NCBI GenBank assembly: GCA_934454405.1
Contig: CAKSFN010000011.1
Span: 1 to 64,000, forward strand
Source: an uncultured Eubacteriales bacterium
GTDB lineage: Bacteria > Bacillota > Clostridia > Oscillospirales > UBA644
Length of the DNA: 64,000 nt
Direction: 5' to 3'
Positions 1-8,852 of this stretch are shown here, in pieces. A program made the position numbers and the translations under genes. Within the stretch, counting starts at the first letter, position 1, and every line of letters begins with the position of its first letter. The notes beneath the pieces are model-generated. The model saw only the letters and a list, made by a program, of their open reading frames with translations. It was not told where the DNA came from and did no database searches.

Positions 1-34
1 AGATGAATTCGATTAATTAGTCGATAGTATGTGA

Positions 35-76
35 TTTCCCGCCGAATATTCGGGCGACCGTTTATTCGGCGGGAAA
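35..76. repeat. Perfect 14-bp inverted repeat near the left edge
   Basis: Arms at 35-48 and 63-76 are exact reverse complements (arm TTTCCCGCCGAATA) around a 14-nt loop. No T-run follows in either direction, so it is not an obvious intrinsic terminator. It could be an operator or the edge of a repeated element. The gene it belongs to may lie outside the window. Confidence 0.6.
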
Positions 77-107
77 CATTTATTTCAGGTAATCGGTTTG
101 TATATAC

Positions 108-141
108 AAAAAAGCAAGCGGCTTTCAGTGGTCGCTTGCTT
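108..141 (-). terminator. Intrinsic terminator downstream of ligA
   Basis: The stem AAGCAAGCG (112-120) pairs with CGCTTGCTT (133-141). Read on the minus strand it is followed by a T-run (the A-run at 108-113). It lies 16 nt past the ligA stop codon and probably ends the long minus-strand transcript. Confidence 0.8.
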
Positions 142-157
142 CTGTTTTTTATCGGAA

Positions 158-2134
158 TTATTCCGTCATTTTCAGGAATTCGGATTCGTCGATTATCGGA
201 ACGCCGAGGGAGCGGGCTTTTGTCAGCTTTGAGCCGGCGTCTTCGCCCGTGAGAACGTAGGTCGTTTTCTTTGAGACGGAGCCGGAGACCTTGCCGCCGT
301 AGCTTTCGATGAGAGCGGAGGCGTCGGCGCGCGAAAAGGTCGGGAGCGTGCCTGTGAGAACGAATGTCATTCCCTCAAAGCGAGTGTCTTTGATATTGCC
401 CGTGTAGGTCATATTCACACCGAGCGCCTTGAAGCGGTCGATAAGTTCGATGTTTTTTTCGGTTTGGAAATATTCGGTTATATATGTCGCCGTTATCGGG
501 CCGACATCGTTGATAACGGTCAGTTCGTCGCGGTCGGCGGCGATCAGCGCGTCCATGGTCGTAAACTTTTCGCAGAGGATTTTTGCGGCTTTGCTGCCCA
601 CCTGACGAATGCCGAGAGCGTAAACAAAACGGTCGAGATTGTTTTCTTTTGAGCGTTTGAGCGCCGCAAGCAGGTTGTCTGCGGATTTTTCTCCGAAACG
701 GTCAAGCTCGGCGAGAGTTTCGCGTTTCAGCGTATACAGATCCGCCGCGGAGCGTATAATCCCCTCTTCGACAAATCTTTCAACGATGCCTTTGCCGAGC
801 CCGTCTATATCCATCGCGTCGCGCGACGCAAAATGGATGATATTGCGGACGATCTGCGCGGGACAGTCGGAGTTGAGACAACGCACGAAAGCGTCTTCTT
901 CGTCGGAAAAGACCTCGCTTCCGCAGACGGGACAGACTTTCGGCATTTCAAACGGGACGCTGTCGGGACTTCTGTCTTCCTTTACGACCTCGACAACCTC
1001 GGGTATGATATCTCCCGCTTTTTGAATTATCACTCTGTCGCCGACGCGGACATCCTTTTCCGCGATATAATCCTTGTTGTGAAGCGTTGCTTTTGAAATG
1101 GTGCTTCCCGCGCAAAAGACGGGTTCAAGCACCGCAAGAGGCGTTAATACGCCCGTTCTGCCAACATTTATTTTAATATCGAGAACCTTGGTCTTTTTTT
1201 GCTCGGGAGGGTATTTGAAGGCGATCGCCCAGCGCGGAACTTTGACGGTTCTGCCCAGTGCCTCGCGCATTTTGAGGTCGTTGACTTTTACAACGGCGCC
1301 GTCGATGCCGAAAGGCAGGTCGTCGCGCATATCTCCGAGACGTTGGATCTCGTTCCAAACATCTTCCATACTGTTGAAAACCGAGTAATACGGACTGACG
1401 GGAAAGCCCTGTTTTTTCAGGAAATCAAGCGTTTCGGAGTGTGACGCGAACGTTTTTCCCTCCGCCGCCTGCAGGTTGAAAACGATTATATCAAGCCCGC
1501 GCGCCGCCGCGACGGAGGAGTCGAGCTGGCGAAGAGAGCCTGCCGCTGCGTTCCTCGGATTTGCGAAAAGAGGCTCCCCTTTTTCTTCGCGTTCGGCGTT
1601 CAGCCTTTCAAAAGTTTTTTTCGGCATATAGACCTCGCCGCGCACGATAAGCTTGGGAAGTTTTTCGTCAAGCGAAAGGGGAATGGAGCGCACGGTTCGC
1701 AGATTTGCCGTTACGTCCTCTCCCGTCGTTCCGTCGCCGCGCGTCGCTCCGAGCTCGAAAATGCCGTTTATATATGTCAGACTGACCGAAAGCCCGTCGA
1801 TCTTCAATTCGACGTCGTAACGGGCGTTCGGGAACTTTTCTTTGACTCTGCGATCAAAATCGAGGAGCTCTTCTTTTGAAAAGGCGTCCTGCAAGCTTTC
1901 CATCGGAACTTCGTGCGTAACGGGCTCAAACTTCTCCGATATGCTGCCGCCGACGCGCAGGGACGGGGAATCTGCTCTGCGCAATTCGGGATATTGCGCT
2001 TCAAGCGCCTGCAATTCGCGCGAAAGCATATCGTATTCGTAATCCGACACTTCCGATATGTCTTCGGTATAGTATTTTTTTGCGTAGCTGTTGAGCAGGT
2101 CGGTCAGTTCGTCGATCCTTTTTTTCGGAGTCAT
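158..2134 (-). CDS. ligA: NAD+-dependent DNA ligase LigA
   Basis: Seals nicks in duplex DNA during replication and repair, using NAD+ as adenylyl donor. The product has 658 residues, the usual size. Visible are the N-terminal domain with the tyrosine-rich segment (about residues 20-35), the adenylation motif KIDG with the nucleophilic lysine near residue 111, the OB-fold region, a four-cysteine zinc finger (CPVC...CLNSDC, about 395-425), helix-hairpin-helix repeats and a C-terminal BRCT domain (about 580-658). The ATG is preceded by GAGG at 8-nt spacing. It is the last gene of the minus-strand run, 15 nt after yunB, and is followed by an intrinsic terminator. Confidence 0.98.
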   Translation of the reverse strand: MTPKKRIDELTDLLNSYAKKYYTEDISEVSDYEYDMLSRELQALEAQYPELRRADSPSLRVGGSISEKFEPVTHEVPMESLQDAFSKEELLDFDRRVKEKFPNARYDVELKIDGLSVSLTYINGIFELGATRGDGTTGEDVTANLRTVRSIPLSLDEKLPKLIVRGEVYMPKKTFERLNAEREEKGEPLFANPRNAAAGSLRQLDSSVAAARGLDIIVFNLQAAEGKTFASHSETLDFLKKQGFPVSPYYSVFNSMEDVWNEIQRLGDMRDDLPFGIDGAVVKVNDLKMREALGRTVKVPRWAIAFKYPPEQKKTKVLDIKINVGRTGVLTPLAVLEPVFCAGSTISKATLHNKDYIAEKDVRVGDRVIIQKAGDIIPEVVEVVKEDRSPDSVPFEMPKVCPVCGSEVFSDEEDAFVRCLNSDCPAQIVRNIIHFASRDAMDIDGLGKGIVERFVEEGIIRSAADLYTLKRETLAELDRFGEKSADNLLAALKRSKENNLDRFVYALGIRQVGSKAAKILCEKFTTMDALIAADRDELTVINDVGPITATYITEYFQTEKNIELIDRFKALGVNMTYTGNIKDTRFEGMTFVLTGTLPTFSRADASALIESYGGKVSGSVSKKTTYVLTGEDAGSKLTKARSLGVPIIDESEFLKMTE

Positions 2135-2149
2135 TTTTTGTACCTCGGT

Positions 2150-2806
2150 TTATTTTTGTCTCATCGCTCCCGTCGCCGCATAAAAATCGGGAATGGGACC
2201 GACGATTATCGTTTCCGCAATAACGACCGTTTCCGAACATTCGGCGGAAATTATCCGTGTCGGGAAAACAAGGTCTATTCCGACGGTGACCGTCAGCAGA
2301 ACGGAATGTATCGTCTGGTTTATCCCAGCCGATTCGAATCGTGTCGAAATATCCGTAAAAACGCTTTGCGTCGGACACAGCTCAATGGATATCGCAGGTC
2401 CTCTGCCGGCGAAATACTCGCTGTCGAAAAGCGTTCCCAGCGGGATTTTTATATATGTTTCGTTCAGCTCGTTCAGCCCGTCGATGAGCTCGAGTGTGAT
2501 TTGTGTTGTGAGCTTGTTTATCTGTTCGGGGTTCGTGCGTATGGACGAGATGTGTCCGTCGGAGGTCTTTTCGACGACGGTCAGGTTTGAATAGTCTATA
2601 TCGGGATTTTTCAGCGTTTCTTTTATAGCGTTGTTTATCGCCGCCGTTGCGATGTCCTGCGCGTCCGACATTCCTATCGCTTCTATCAGAGGGGCGAGCC
2701 GCGCGTTGTAATAAACAAAAAATACCGCCGCAAGGACAAGCGTCAGAAAAAGAAGCGTCAGAACCTTTTTCTTCCGTGTCAGAGGTCTTCGTCTTCTTCC
2801 GCGCAA
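2150..2806 (-). CDS. yunB: Sporulation protein YunB
   Basis: A 218-residue YunB-family protein; in Bacillus subtilis yunB is a sigma-E-dependent sporulation gene. The sequence shows a basic N-terminus (RGRRRRPLTRKKK), one transmembrane segment (about residues 14-32) and an extracytoplasmic domain with the family-like DAQDIATAAINNAI stretch and the conserved region around IKIPLGTLFDSEYFAGRGP. The start codon is TTG at 2806, supported by AGGGTG about 6 nt upstream; no in-frame ATG lies closer to the conserved region. It sits between the DUF6873-like gene and ligA on the same strand. Exact role in spore formation is not known. Confidence 0.88.
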   Translation of the reverse strand: MRGRRRRPLTRKKKVLTLLFLTLVLAAVFFVYYNARLAPLIEAIGMSDAQDIATAAINNAIKETLKNPDIDYSNLTVVEKTSDGHISSIRTNPEQINKLTTQITLELIDGLNELNETYIKIPLGTLFDSEYFAGRGPAISIELCPTQSVFTDISTRFESAGINQTIHSVLLTVTVGIDLVFPTRIISAECSETVVIAETIIVGPIPDFYAATGAMRQK

Positions 2807-2884
2807 AATATCACCCTGAATATTATATTCGCGGCGGAGCGTTATAATACGCGAAAGCGCGCGGACGGTGAAAAAGAGCTGCCG

Positions 2885-3553
2885 TCAGTCTAAAATCACG
2901 GGCGAGCCGTAATCGTAGAGAGGGGTGTCGGGAATATATACGACCTTTTTGCCGTGTTTTGATATAAAAGCGCAGATTTCTTTGCAGTCTTTCCTCGTTC
3001 GAATGTCTCCGAAGAAAAGCACGCAGTCTTTGGTGACCGCCGTCGCGCCGCCGAGAAAGCCCGTGTCGTAACCTGTCAGCAGAACGCCTTCGTTACCCGC
3101 AAAAAGTACGTCGGCGCCGAGTTTTCGGCACGCCGCGCAGATCGAACGGTCGGAGGATATGACCGCGTTCTCGGAAACGACGACCGTACTGCACTTCGCA
3201 TAACCCTGTTTGACGGAAACGGAGTTTGAAAACAGAGAAAGCAGCGTTTCGTCCGCCGCATCCTTTTTGCATACGAGCGTTTTGCATACCGAAAAAGCGT
3301 TGTATGCCGTGTCGCGCGGATATTTTTCGGAAACGGAGGCTTTTCCGCAGATGACGCGGGGAATAATCCCGCTGTAAAACCCGTAGACGCTCGGTTCGCA
3401 AACGTATATTCCGTCGGACGCGAACAGACCTGTATCGACGTGCTGTTTTATCGGTTCCGCAACGGGCAGAGGTGGAACTGTCACTGTTTCGAACCTTTCG
3501 GAAAGAAAACGCCGAGCCGTTTCGTCTTTGATTTCCCCTATCAGGAGTTTCAT
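2885..3553 (-). CDS. DUF6873-like (GME-fold) protein
   Basis: A soluble 222-residue protein with no signal peptide. It resembles the DUF6873 group, thought to adopt the guanidino-group-modifying-enzyme (pentein) fold; the stretch from QGYAKCSTVVVSENAV through DRSICAACRKLGADVL to GFLGGATAV looks like that fold's repeated strands. No catalytic assignment is attempted. Its ATG overlaps the stop codon of the upstream two-TM membrane protein by 4 nt, so the two are probably translationally coupled. Family call is from memory of the family and is moderately sure. Confidence 0.6.
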   Translation of the reverse strand: MKLLIGEIKDETARRFLSERFETVTVPPLPVAEPIKQHVDTGLFASDGIYVCEPSVYGFYSGIIPRVICGKASVSEKYPRDTAYNAFSVCKTLVCKKDAADETLLSLFSNSVSVKQGYAKCSTVVVSENAVISSDRSICAACRKLGADVLFAGNEGVLLTGYDTGFLGGATAVTKDCVLFFGDIRTRKDCKEICAFISKHGKKVVYIPDTPLYDYGSPVILD

Positions 3554-4368
3554 CGCGCCGAGCCTTTTTTATTCTCTTTTATCGAGGCGAAAATCTCATC
3601 GACATCGAGCTTTTCAAAATCAAGCTCTTCGTCTGTCTTGTCCTCTTCCGTTTTCGGGTCAAAATCGCCGACGACGCCGAGCAAATATTTTTTCAGGCTT
3701 TCCTGCAACGGTCTTTCGGGCGAATTTGCGCCCGTGTCGCCGCCCATATAATAAGCAAGGTCGGTGTCTTTATCGTAAAAAACGGGAAGAACGCAGCCGT
3801 TTTCAATTGCGGAAGCGTCAGCCGAAAGTTTTTTGTATTCATCCGTTATCCCGTCAATGAGAAAAATAAGAGCGATAGCGCGTTTATCATATCTTGAAGA
3901 CGCGCGCGCGGACGCGGCGATCTTTGCTTTAATTATTTCTTCGGGAGATTCGGCGTTTTCAAATACCGTTACGGATTGTCTGAAAAGCCCCGTTTTTGTC
4001 AGCGTGACGCTTCCGTCGCCGTTTTCCGTCGCCGTAAAGCCGCCGCTTTCGAAAGAAGCCTTTACGGATTGGACGGAAACGTTTTTATTGTTCGATTTCC
4101 AATATTTCCTGTCCGTTTTCAGCCGTTTTTCGTTTTTTATCATAGCCTCCGCTATCGCGAACGGGTTCATCGTTTTTACGAGAACTATCAAGCCCGCAAG
4201 CGTAAAAACAAGGATAATGCAAACGGTTATCAGCTTCGGTTCTTTGTTGAAAAAATCGGGAAAAAGCGCGCGAACGCCGAAAATCACCGGCAGCTGCGCA
4301 AGTGCGATGGCAAACGCCGCGCAGAGCCGCGCGGTCAACTGTTTTTTCTTTCGGTGGAGATTTTTCAT
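3550..4368 (-). CDS. Two-TM membrane protein of unknown function
   Basis: A 272-residue protein that I do not recognise. A basic N-terminus (MKNLHRKKKQ) precedes two hydrophobic segments (about residues 13-33 and 44-66); the rest is a charged cytoplasmic or extracytoplasmic domain of about 200 residues ending in an acidic stretch (TEEDKTDEELDFEKLDVDE). AAGGAAG lies just upstream of the ATG. It is 14 nt downstream of mutS2 and overlaps the DUF6873-like gene by 4 nt, so it is transcribed with DNA-repair genes but nothing in the sequence ties it to repair. Confidence 0.75.
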   Translation of the reverse strand: MKNLHRKKKQLTARLCAAFAIALAQLPVIFGVRALFPDFFNKEPKLITVCIILVFTLAGLIVLVKTMNPFAIAEAMIKNEKRLKTDRKYWKSNNKNVSVQSVKASFESGGFTATENGDGSVTLTKTGLFRQSVTVFENAESPEEIIKAKIAASARASSRYDKRAIALIFLIDGITDEYKKLSADASAIENGCVLPVFYDKDTDLAYYMGGDTGANSPERPLQESLKKYLLGVVGDFDPKTEEDKTDEELDFEKLDVDEIFASIKENKKGSAR

Positions 4369-4382
4369 TTTCGAACTTCCTT

Positions 4383-6740
4383 TTATTTAAGAGTGACTAT
4401 CGTAACGCCGCTTTCGCCTTCGCCGAAAGTTCCGAGACGGTAGCTTTCAACAAGCTTATTGCGTTTGAGCCGCTGTTGAACCGCAGCGCGAAGCGCGCCC
4501 GTTCCCTTTCCGTGGATGATGCTGACGATTTTCAGTCCGCTTAGGCTGCATTCGTCGATATATTCGTCCGTCATACGTTCGGCTTCCATAACCGTCACTC
4601 CGCGGAGATCGAGTTCCGAAGCCGCTCTTCGCGTCGCCCGGCTTTCGATGTCGAGCGTGGTCTGCTGCGTCCTGGGCTTTTTGGGTTCGGCAAGCTCGAG
4701 GTCTTCGACGGGGAAGAGCATCTTCACGTTTCCTATCTGAAGCATGACTTTTCCCTTTTTCGGCTTTTCTATGACCGTTCCCTCTTTATTCATCGAATAA
4801 ACTCTGACGTTGTCTCCTATCGTAAGAGGCCGCTCGATGGGCTTTTTCTTCTCCTTCGGCCGCGTCTCGATCTTTTCTTCGAGACTGTCGAGTCTTTCCT
4901 CCGCGGCGGCGCGCGTCGCTTCGATGTTTTTCTTGAAATCCGCGCGCTCTTTTTCTTTACGCAGGCGGTCAAGCTCGTCTGTCACAACCTGCGCCTCTCT
5001 GCGCGCGCTTTCAATCATATCAAGCGCCTTCTGTTTTGATTTCTGAGCCTCCTGCTCCGCGTCCGCAAGAATTTTTTCGCGTTCTTCTCTCGCTTTTTTG
5101 AGTTCGTCAGCCGCTTTTTGCCTTATATGCTCCGCTCTTTCGATGTCGAATTCAGCTGTTTTTTTGCTGATTTCGAGGTCGGCGAGCACTCTTTCCACCT
5201 TGACGCTTTCGCTGTCGAGATGATATTTTGCGTTGTTTATTATATCCTCCGAGATTCCGAGCATGGAAGCTATCGCGAACGCGTTTGATTTGCCCGGGAT
5301 ACCGATAATAAGCCTGTATGTCGGTTTCAGGGTCGCCACATCAAATTCGCACGACGCATTTTCCACGCCGGGCGTTTGAAGCGCGTAAAGCTTCAGCTCC
5401 GCGTAGTGTGTCGTGCACATTATCCGCGCGCCCGTCGCCTGCATCTGCTCTATTATCGCGATCGCGAGCGCCGCGCCCTCGACGGGGTCCGTGCCCGAAC
5501 CGAGCTCGTCCATAAGAACGAGTGATTTCGGGGTTATCTGCGAAAGAATGGAAGATATATTCGCCATGTGCGCGGAGAATGTCGAAAGAGACTGCTCAAT
5601 CGACTGTTCGTCGCCGATGTCCGCAAAAACTCTGTCAAAAAAGCCTATCTTCGCCTCGTCGCGGCAAGGCACGAAAAGCCCCGATTTCGCCATCAGACAA
5701 ATAAGTCCCGTTGTTTTGAGAGAAACGGTTTTGCCTCCCGTGTTCGGTCCCGTGACTATCAGCGCGGAGTATCTTTCGCCGAGATCAATATCTATCGGCA
5801 CGCACTTATCCTTTGAAATAAGCGGATGGCGCGCCTTTTCGGCCTTGATAACGCCTTTGTCGTTCAGTTCGGGTCTGACCGCTTTCAGCGCGGCGGCGTA
5901 TCTCGCCTTCGCAAAACAGAAATCAAAAAACCGCGCGGCGCGGAAATCCTCGCTCACCGTATCCGCATAATCGCCGACTTCCGCGGATAATGCCGAAAGA
6001 ATCCTGTCTATTTCCGCGCGTTCTTTTGCGTCAAGCTCGGAAAGTTCGTTGTTCGCGTTGACAACGCTCATAGGCTCGATGAAAAGCGTCGCGCCCGAGG
6101 CCGAAGTGTCGTGAACAAGCCCCGCGATCTCGGAACGGTATTCCGCTTTGACCGGAATGACGTATCTTCCGTTTCTTTGCGTTACTATGTTTTCCTGCAA
6201 ATATTTCTGCGTCTGAGGAGAACGAACAAGCGAATCGAGCGACGATTTTATCCTGTTGCGCGCCTGCGTCTGTCTGCGCCTGATTTCGCGAAGTGCGGGC
6301 GATGCTCCGTCCGCGACCTCGTCCTCTCCCGCAAACGACGAAAGAATCTTGTCCGCAAGGTAATTGTTGGGTATAAGCGAATACCTGTCCTCGGAAAGCG
6401 CGTCGTTTTCGTCGAGATGCTCATCGAGGAATTTTTTCAGACGATCCGTAAGTTTCAGCACGTTTGCGGCGGCAATAAGCTCTCCCGGTGCAAGCTGAGC
6501 CCCGTTTTTCGCCCGCGCGCAAGCGCCCGTCACATCTTTGAGACTGCCGAACGACGGCGCGCCGAAGTTGAGCAGCAGTTTCTCCGCCGAAGCAGTTTGT
6601 CCGAGCGCTTTTTCCGCGTCTTCCATATCCTCTGCCGGAGAAAGAGAAAGACAAAGCTCCTTCGCCGCGGGAGAAATCGCGTGCTCCGCGAGCGCCGCAA
6701 GCACCTTGTCGAATTCGAGTGTCGTAAATTCTTTTTCCAT
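4383..6740 (-). CDS. mutS2: Endonuclease MutS2
   Basis: A 785-residue MutS2, the MutS paralogue that acts on branched DNA and, in Bacillus, in rescue of collided ribosomes. Domains in order: N-terminal core and clamp without the MutS mismatch-recognition domain; the ATPase with Walker A GPNTGGKT (331-338), Walker B and signature (LVLMDELGSGTDP); a long coiled coil (about 510-630) with runs such as EREKILADAEQEAQ; and the C-terminal Smr nuclease domain with LDLRG and HGKGTG (about 708-785). Two nt separate it from recO, indicating an operon. Confidence 0.97.
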   Translation of the reverse strand: MEKEFTTLEFDKVLAALAEHAISPAAKELCLSLSPAEDMEDAEKALGQTASAEKLLLNFGAPSFGSLKDVTGACARAKNGAQLAPGELIAAANVLKLTDRLKKFLDEHLDENDALSEDRYSLIPNNYLADKILSSFAGEDEVADGASPALREIRRRQTQARNRIKSSLDSLVRSPQTQKYLQENIVTQRNGRYVIPVKAEYRSEIAGLVHDTSASGATLFIEPMSVVNANNELSELDAKERAEIDRILSALSAEVGDYADTVSEDFRAARFFDFCFAKARYAAALKAVRPELNDKGVIKAEKARHPLISKDKCVPIDIDLGERYSALIVTGPNTGGKTVSLKTTGLICLMAKSGLFVPCRDEAKIGFFDRVFADIGDEQSIEQSLSTFSAHMANISSILSQITPKSLVLMDELGSGTDPVEGAALAIAIIEQMQATGARIMCTTHYAELKLYALQTPGVENASCEFDVATLKPTYRLIIGIPGKSNAFAIASMLGISEDIINNAKYHLDSESVKVERVLADLEISKKTAEFDIERAEHIRQKAADELKKAREEREKILADAEQEAQKSKQKALDMIESARREAQVVTDELDRLRKEKERADFKKNIEATRAAAEERLDSLEEKIETRPKEKKKPIERPLTIGDNVRVYSMNKEGTVIEKPKKGKVMLQIGNVKMLFPVEDLELAEPKKPRTQQTTLDIESRATRRAASELDLRGVTVMEAERMTDEYIDECSLSGLKIVSIIHGKGTGALRAAVQQRLKRNKLVESYRLGTFGEGESGVTIVTLK

Positions 6741-6742
6741 AT

Positions 6743-7471
6743 TTATCTTCCGAAGTTTTCAAATTGTTTGTAATAGTCAAGACTTTCGAACCTGTGTTCG
6801 AGATGGTATTCGAGATATTTTTCCGTCAGACCGGAAAGATGGGAAAGCTCCTCCCCGTCGAGCGGCAGGCGGTAGGTTCTCATGCCGAAAGAGGTCAGAA
6901 TGAAGTTGATGGCCGCAAGCTCCGTCCCCGAAAGAGAAAAACCGTCCTTATGCGCGCATTCTTCGCAAAGCAATCCCTGCGAAAAAGACCAGACGGAGGG
7001 ATTTTTTCCGCACAGCGCGCAGCAGCCGCCGGACGGCGCAAAGCCTTCTTCGAGCGCAAAACGAAGCTCGAAAACCGTTTTTACAACGAGCTTGTCGGTC
7101 TTCGCTTCCGATAAAAGCGCCAGAGAATTGAGCAGCAGCCGAAGCAATTCGGGTTCGCCCTTGTCCGTTGTGACAAACGCGACCGCGTCCGCAAAATACT
7201 GCGCGAGAGCAAGACGTTCGATGTCCTTTCGCAAGCCCTCGAACGCTTCGCACACTTCCGCGTCGTCAACCACGGCAAGGCCTCTGCCGTCGAATATTTC
7301 GAGCTCGGCGTATGCGAGTGTCTGATATCCGCTCAGATCGCGGCGGCTTTTTCGCAGTCCGCGAGCAAGAACGTTAATCTTTCCTTTTTCCGCCGTCAGC
7401 ACCGTCAGAAGCATATCGTTTTCCTTAAACGGTGCGCGCTTGATTATCAAGCCCTTGACTGTTTGTTTCAT
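6743..7471 (-). CDS. recO: DNA repair protein RecO
   Basis: RecO loads RecA onto SSB-coated single-stranded DNA with RecR and anneals complementary strands. The chosen ATG at 7471 gives 242 residues beginning MKQTVKGLIIKRAPFKEND, the expected OB-fold N-terminus; a 24-residue in-frame extension upstream (to 7543) lies inside era and lacks RecO similarity. A four-cysteine zinc motif is present (CCALCG...LLCEEC, about residues 140-170). It starts 2 nt after the era stop, the usual era-recO arrangement. Confidence 0.94.
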   Translation of the reverse strand: MKQTVKGLIIKRAPFKENDMLLTVLTAEKGKINVLARGLRKSRRDLSGYQTLAYAELEIFDGRGLAVVDDAEVCEAFEGLRKDIERLALAQYFADAVAFVTTDKGEPELLRLLLNSLALLSEAKTDKLVVKTVFELRFALEEGFAPSGGCCALCGKNPSVWSFSQGLLCEECAHKDGFSLSGTELAAINFILTSFGMRTYRLPLDGEELSHLSGLTEKYLEYHLEHRFESLDYYKQFENFGR

Positions 7472-7472
7472 A

Positions 7473-8369
7473 TCAATCGTCGAAAAGCGCGAGCTCTGTG
7501 ATGATCTTTTCGCTGTCGCGCCAGTTCTCCTTGACCTTGACATAGCATTGCAGATTGACCTTGTTGCCGAGCATCTTTTCGATGTCCGCGCGAGCCTCCG
7601 ACGCCGTTTTTTTCAGCATCGAGCCCGCTTTTCCTATGAGCATGCCCTTATGGGACTCTTTTTCGCAGATTATATTCAGAACTATGTCCGTAACGGGTTC
7701 GCCGTTCTTGTTTTCCCTGTCTTTGAAAATAAGAGGTTCGACCGCTATCCCGTGCGGTATCTCGTCGCGCATATTCCGAAGAATCTTTTCGCGCACAAGC
7801 TCGGACGCCATCTGACGCACGGTCTGGTCGGTGTCGATGTCGTCGGGGTAGTACTGCACGCCGTCCTCGTTTGTAAAAGGCATAATCTCGTCAAGAACTA
7901 TCTGCACGCCGTCTTTTTTGAGGGCGCTTATCGGCACAACGGACGCAAATTCTCCGAGTTTTGAATATTCCTCAATGGTCTTTATCACTTCGGGTTTCCT
8001 GACTTTGTCTATTTTGTTTATGACAAGCACTGTCGGGGTTCCCTCCGCGTTGAGCCGTTCGATTATTCTTTTTTCGGTCGCCTTCGGCGGCTTGCATTCA
8101 ACAACGAGTATCGCCGCGTCAACGTCTTCCATCGCCTCCCGCGCCGCTTTCACCATATGTTCGCCGAGCTTGTTGTGCGGCGTGTGCATTCCCGGCGTGT
8201 CAACGAACACAAGCTGCAGCCCGTCGCGGTTGTAAATTCCCGTTATCCTGTTTCTTGTGGTTTGAGGTTTGTTTGAAACTATCGATATCTTTTCACCGAT
8301 TATCGCGTTCAAAAGCGTTGATTTTCCGACGTTTGCCCTTCCTACGATCGAAATATATGCGGTTCTCAT
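7473..8369 (-). CDS. era: GTPase Era
   Basis: An essential GTPase that binds the 3' end of 16S rRNA and acts in 30S assembly. Of its 298 residues, the N-terminal G domain shows GRANVGKST (P-loop), DTPG and NKID, and the C-terminal KH domain shows GMLIGKAGSMLKK. The length is typical. RBS GGACGGAG lies upstream. It follows ybeY by 18 nt and runs straight into recO, so ribosome maturation and repair genes share a transcript. Confidence 0.98.
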   Translation of the reverse strand: MRTAYISIVGRANVGKSTLLNAIIGEKISIVSNKPQTTRNRITGIYNRDGLQLVFVDTPGMHTPHNKLGEHMVKAAREAMEDVDAAILVVECKPPKATEKRIIERLNAEGTPTVLVINKIDKVRKPEVIKTIEEYSKLGEFASVVPISALKKDGVQIVLDEIMPFTNEDGVQYYPDDIDTDQTVRQMASELVREKILRNMRDEIPHGIAVEPLIFKDRENKNGEPVTDIVLNIICEKESHKGMLIGKAGSMLKKTASEARADIEKMLGNKVNLQCYVKVKENWRDSEKIITELALFDD

Positions 8370-8387
8370 TTTTCTGTCTCCGTCCTT

Positions 8388-8852
8388 TTATCTGTGAAGC
8401 CCCATTTTTTTCATAACGGCTTTTTGCCTCTCCGACATTTCTTTTTCCTCTTCTCCCGCCATGTGGTCGTACCCGAGCAGGTGCAGGCAGGAGTGCGCGA
8501 TGAGGAACGCGACTTCTCTTTCAAAAGAATGCCCGTACGCCTTTCTCTGCTTTTCCGCGCGTTCGAGATTCAGCGATATATCCCCGAGAAAGCACGCGGC
8601 GTTTTCGTTTTCCGGCGGATATTCCCCGGAAGGAAACGAAAGCACGTCCGTCGTTTTGGAAATATTTCTCATTCGGGCGTTCAATTCGCGCTGCTGTCTG
8701 TTGTTGACAAGCTGAACGTCTATATCGCATTTTGCGTTGACGCCCTCGCATTCAAGGGTGGTTTTTACTGCTTTTTTAATAAGCTTTTCGAGGTCTTCCG
8801 TAACCTCGACGGCGGTTTGTCTGTTAATTATCTCAACATTCGGTCTTTTCAT
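8388..8852 (-). CDS. ybeY: rRNA maturation endoribonuclease YbeY
   Basis: A metal-dependent RNase involved in 16S rRNA 3'-end processing and 70S quality control. The 154-residue product carries the three-histidine zinc motif HSCLHLLGYDH (HxxxHxxxxxH, about residues 119-129) and the upstream LSFPSGEYPP region. Its start overlaps the phoH stop by 4 nt. The phoH-ybeY-era order is the standard one. Confidence 0.97.
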   Translation of the reverse strand: MKRPNVEIINRQTAVEVTEDLEKLIKKAVKTTLECEGVNAKCDIDVQLVNNRQQRELNARMRNISKTTDVLSFPSGEYPPENENAACFLGDISLNLERAEKQRKAYGHSFEREVAFLIAHSCLHLLGYDHMAGEEEKEMSERQKAVMKKMGLHR

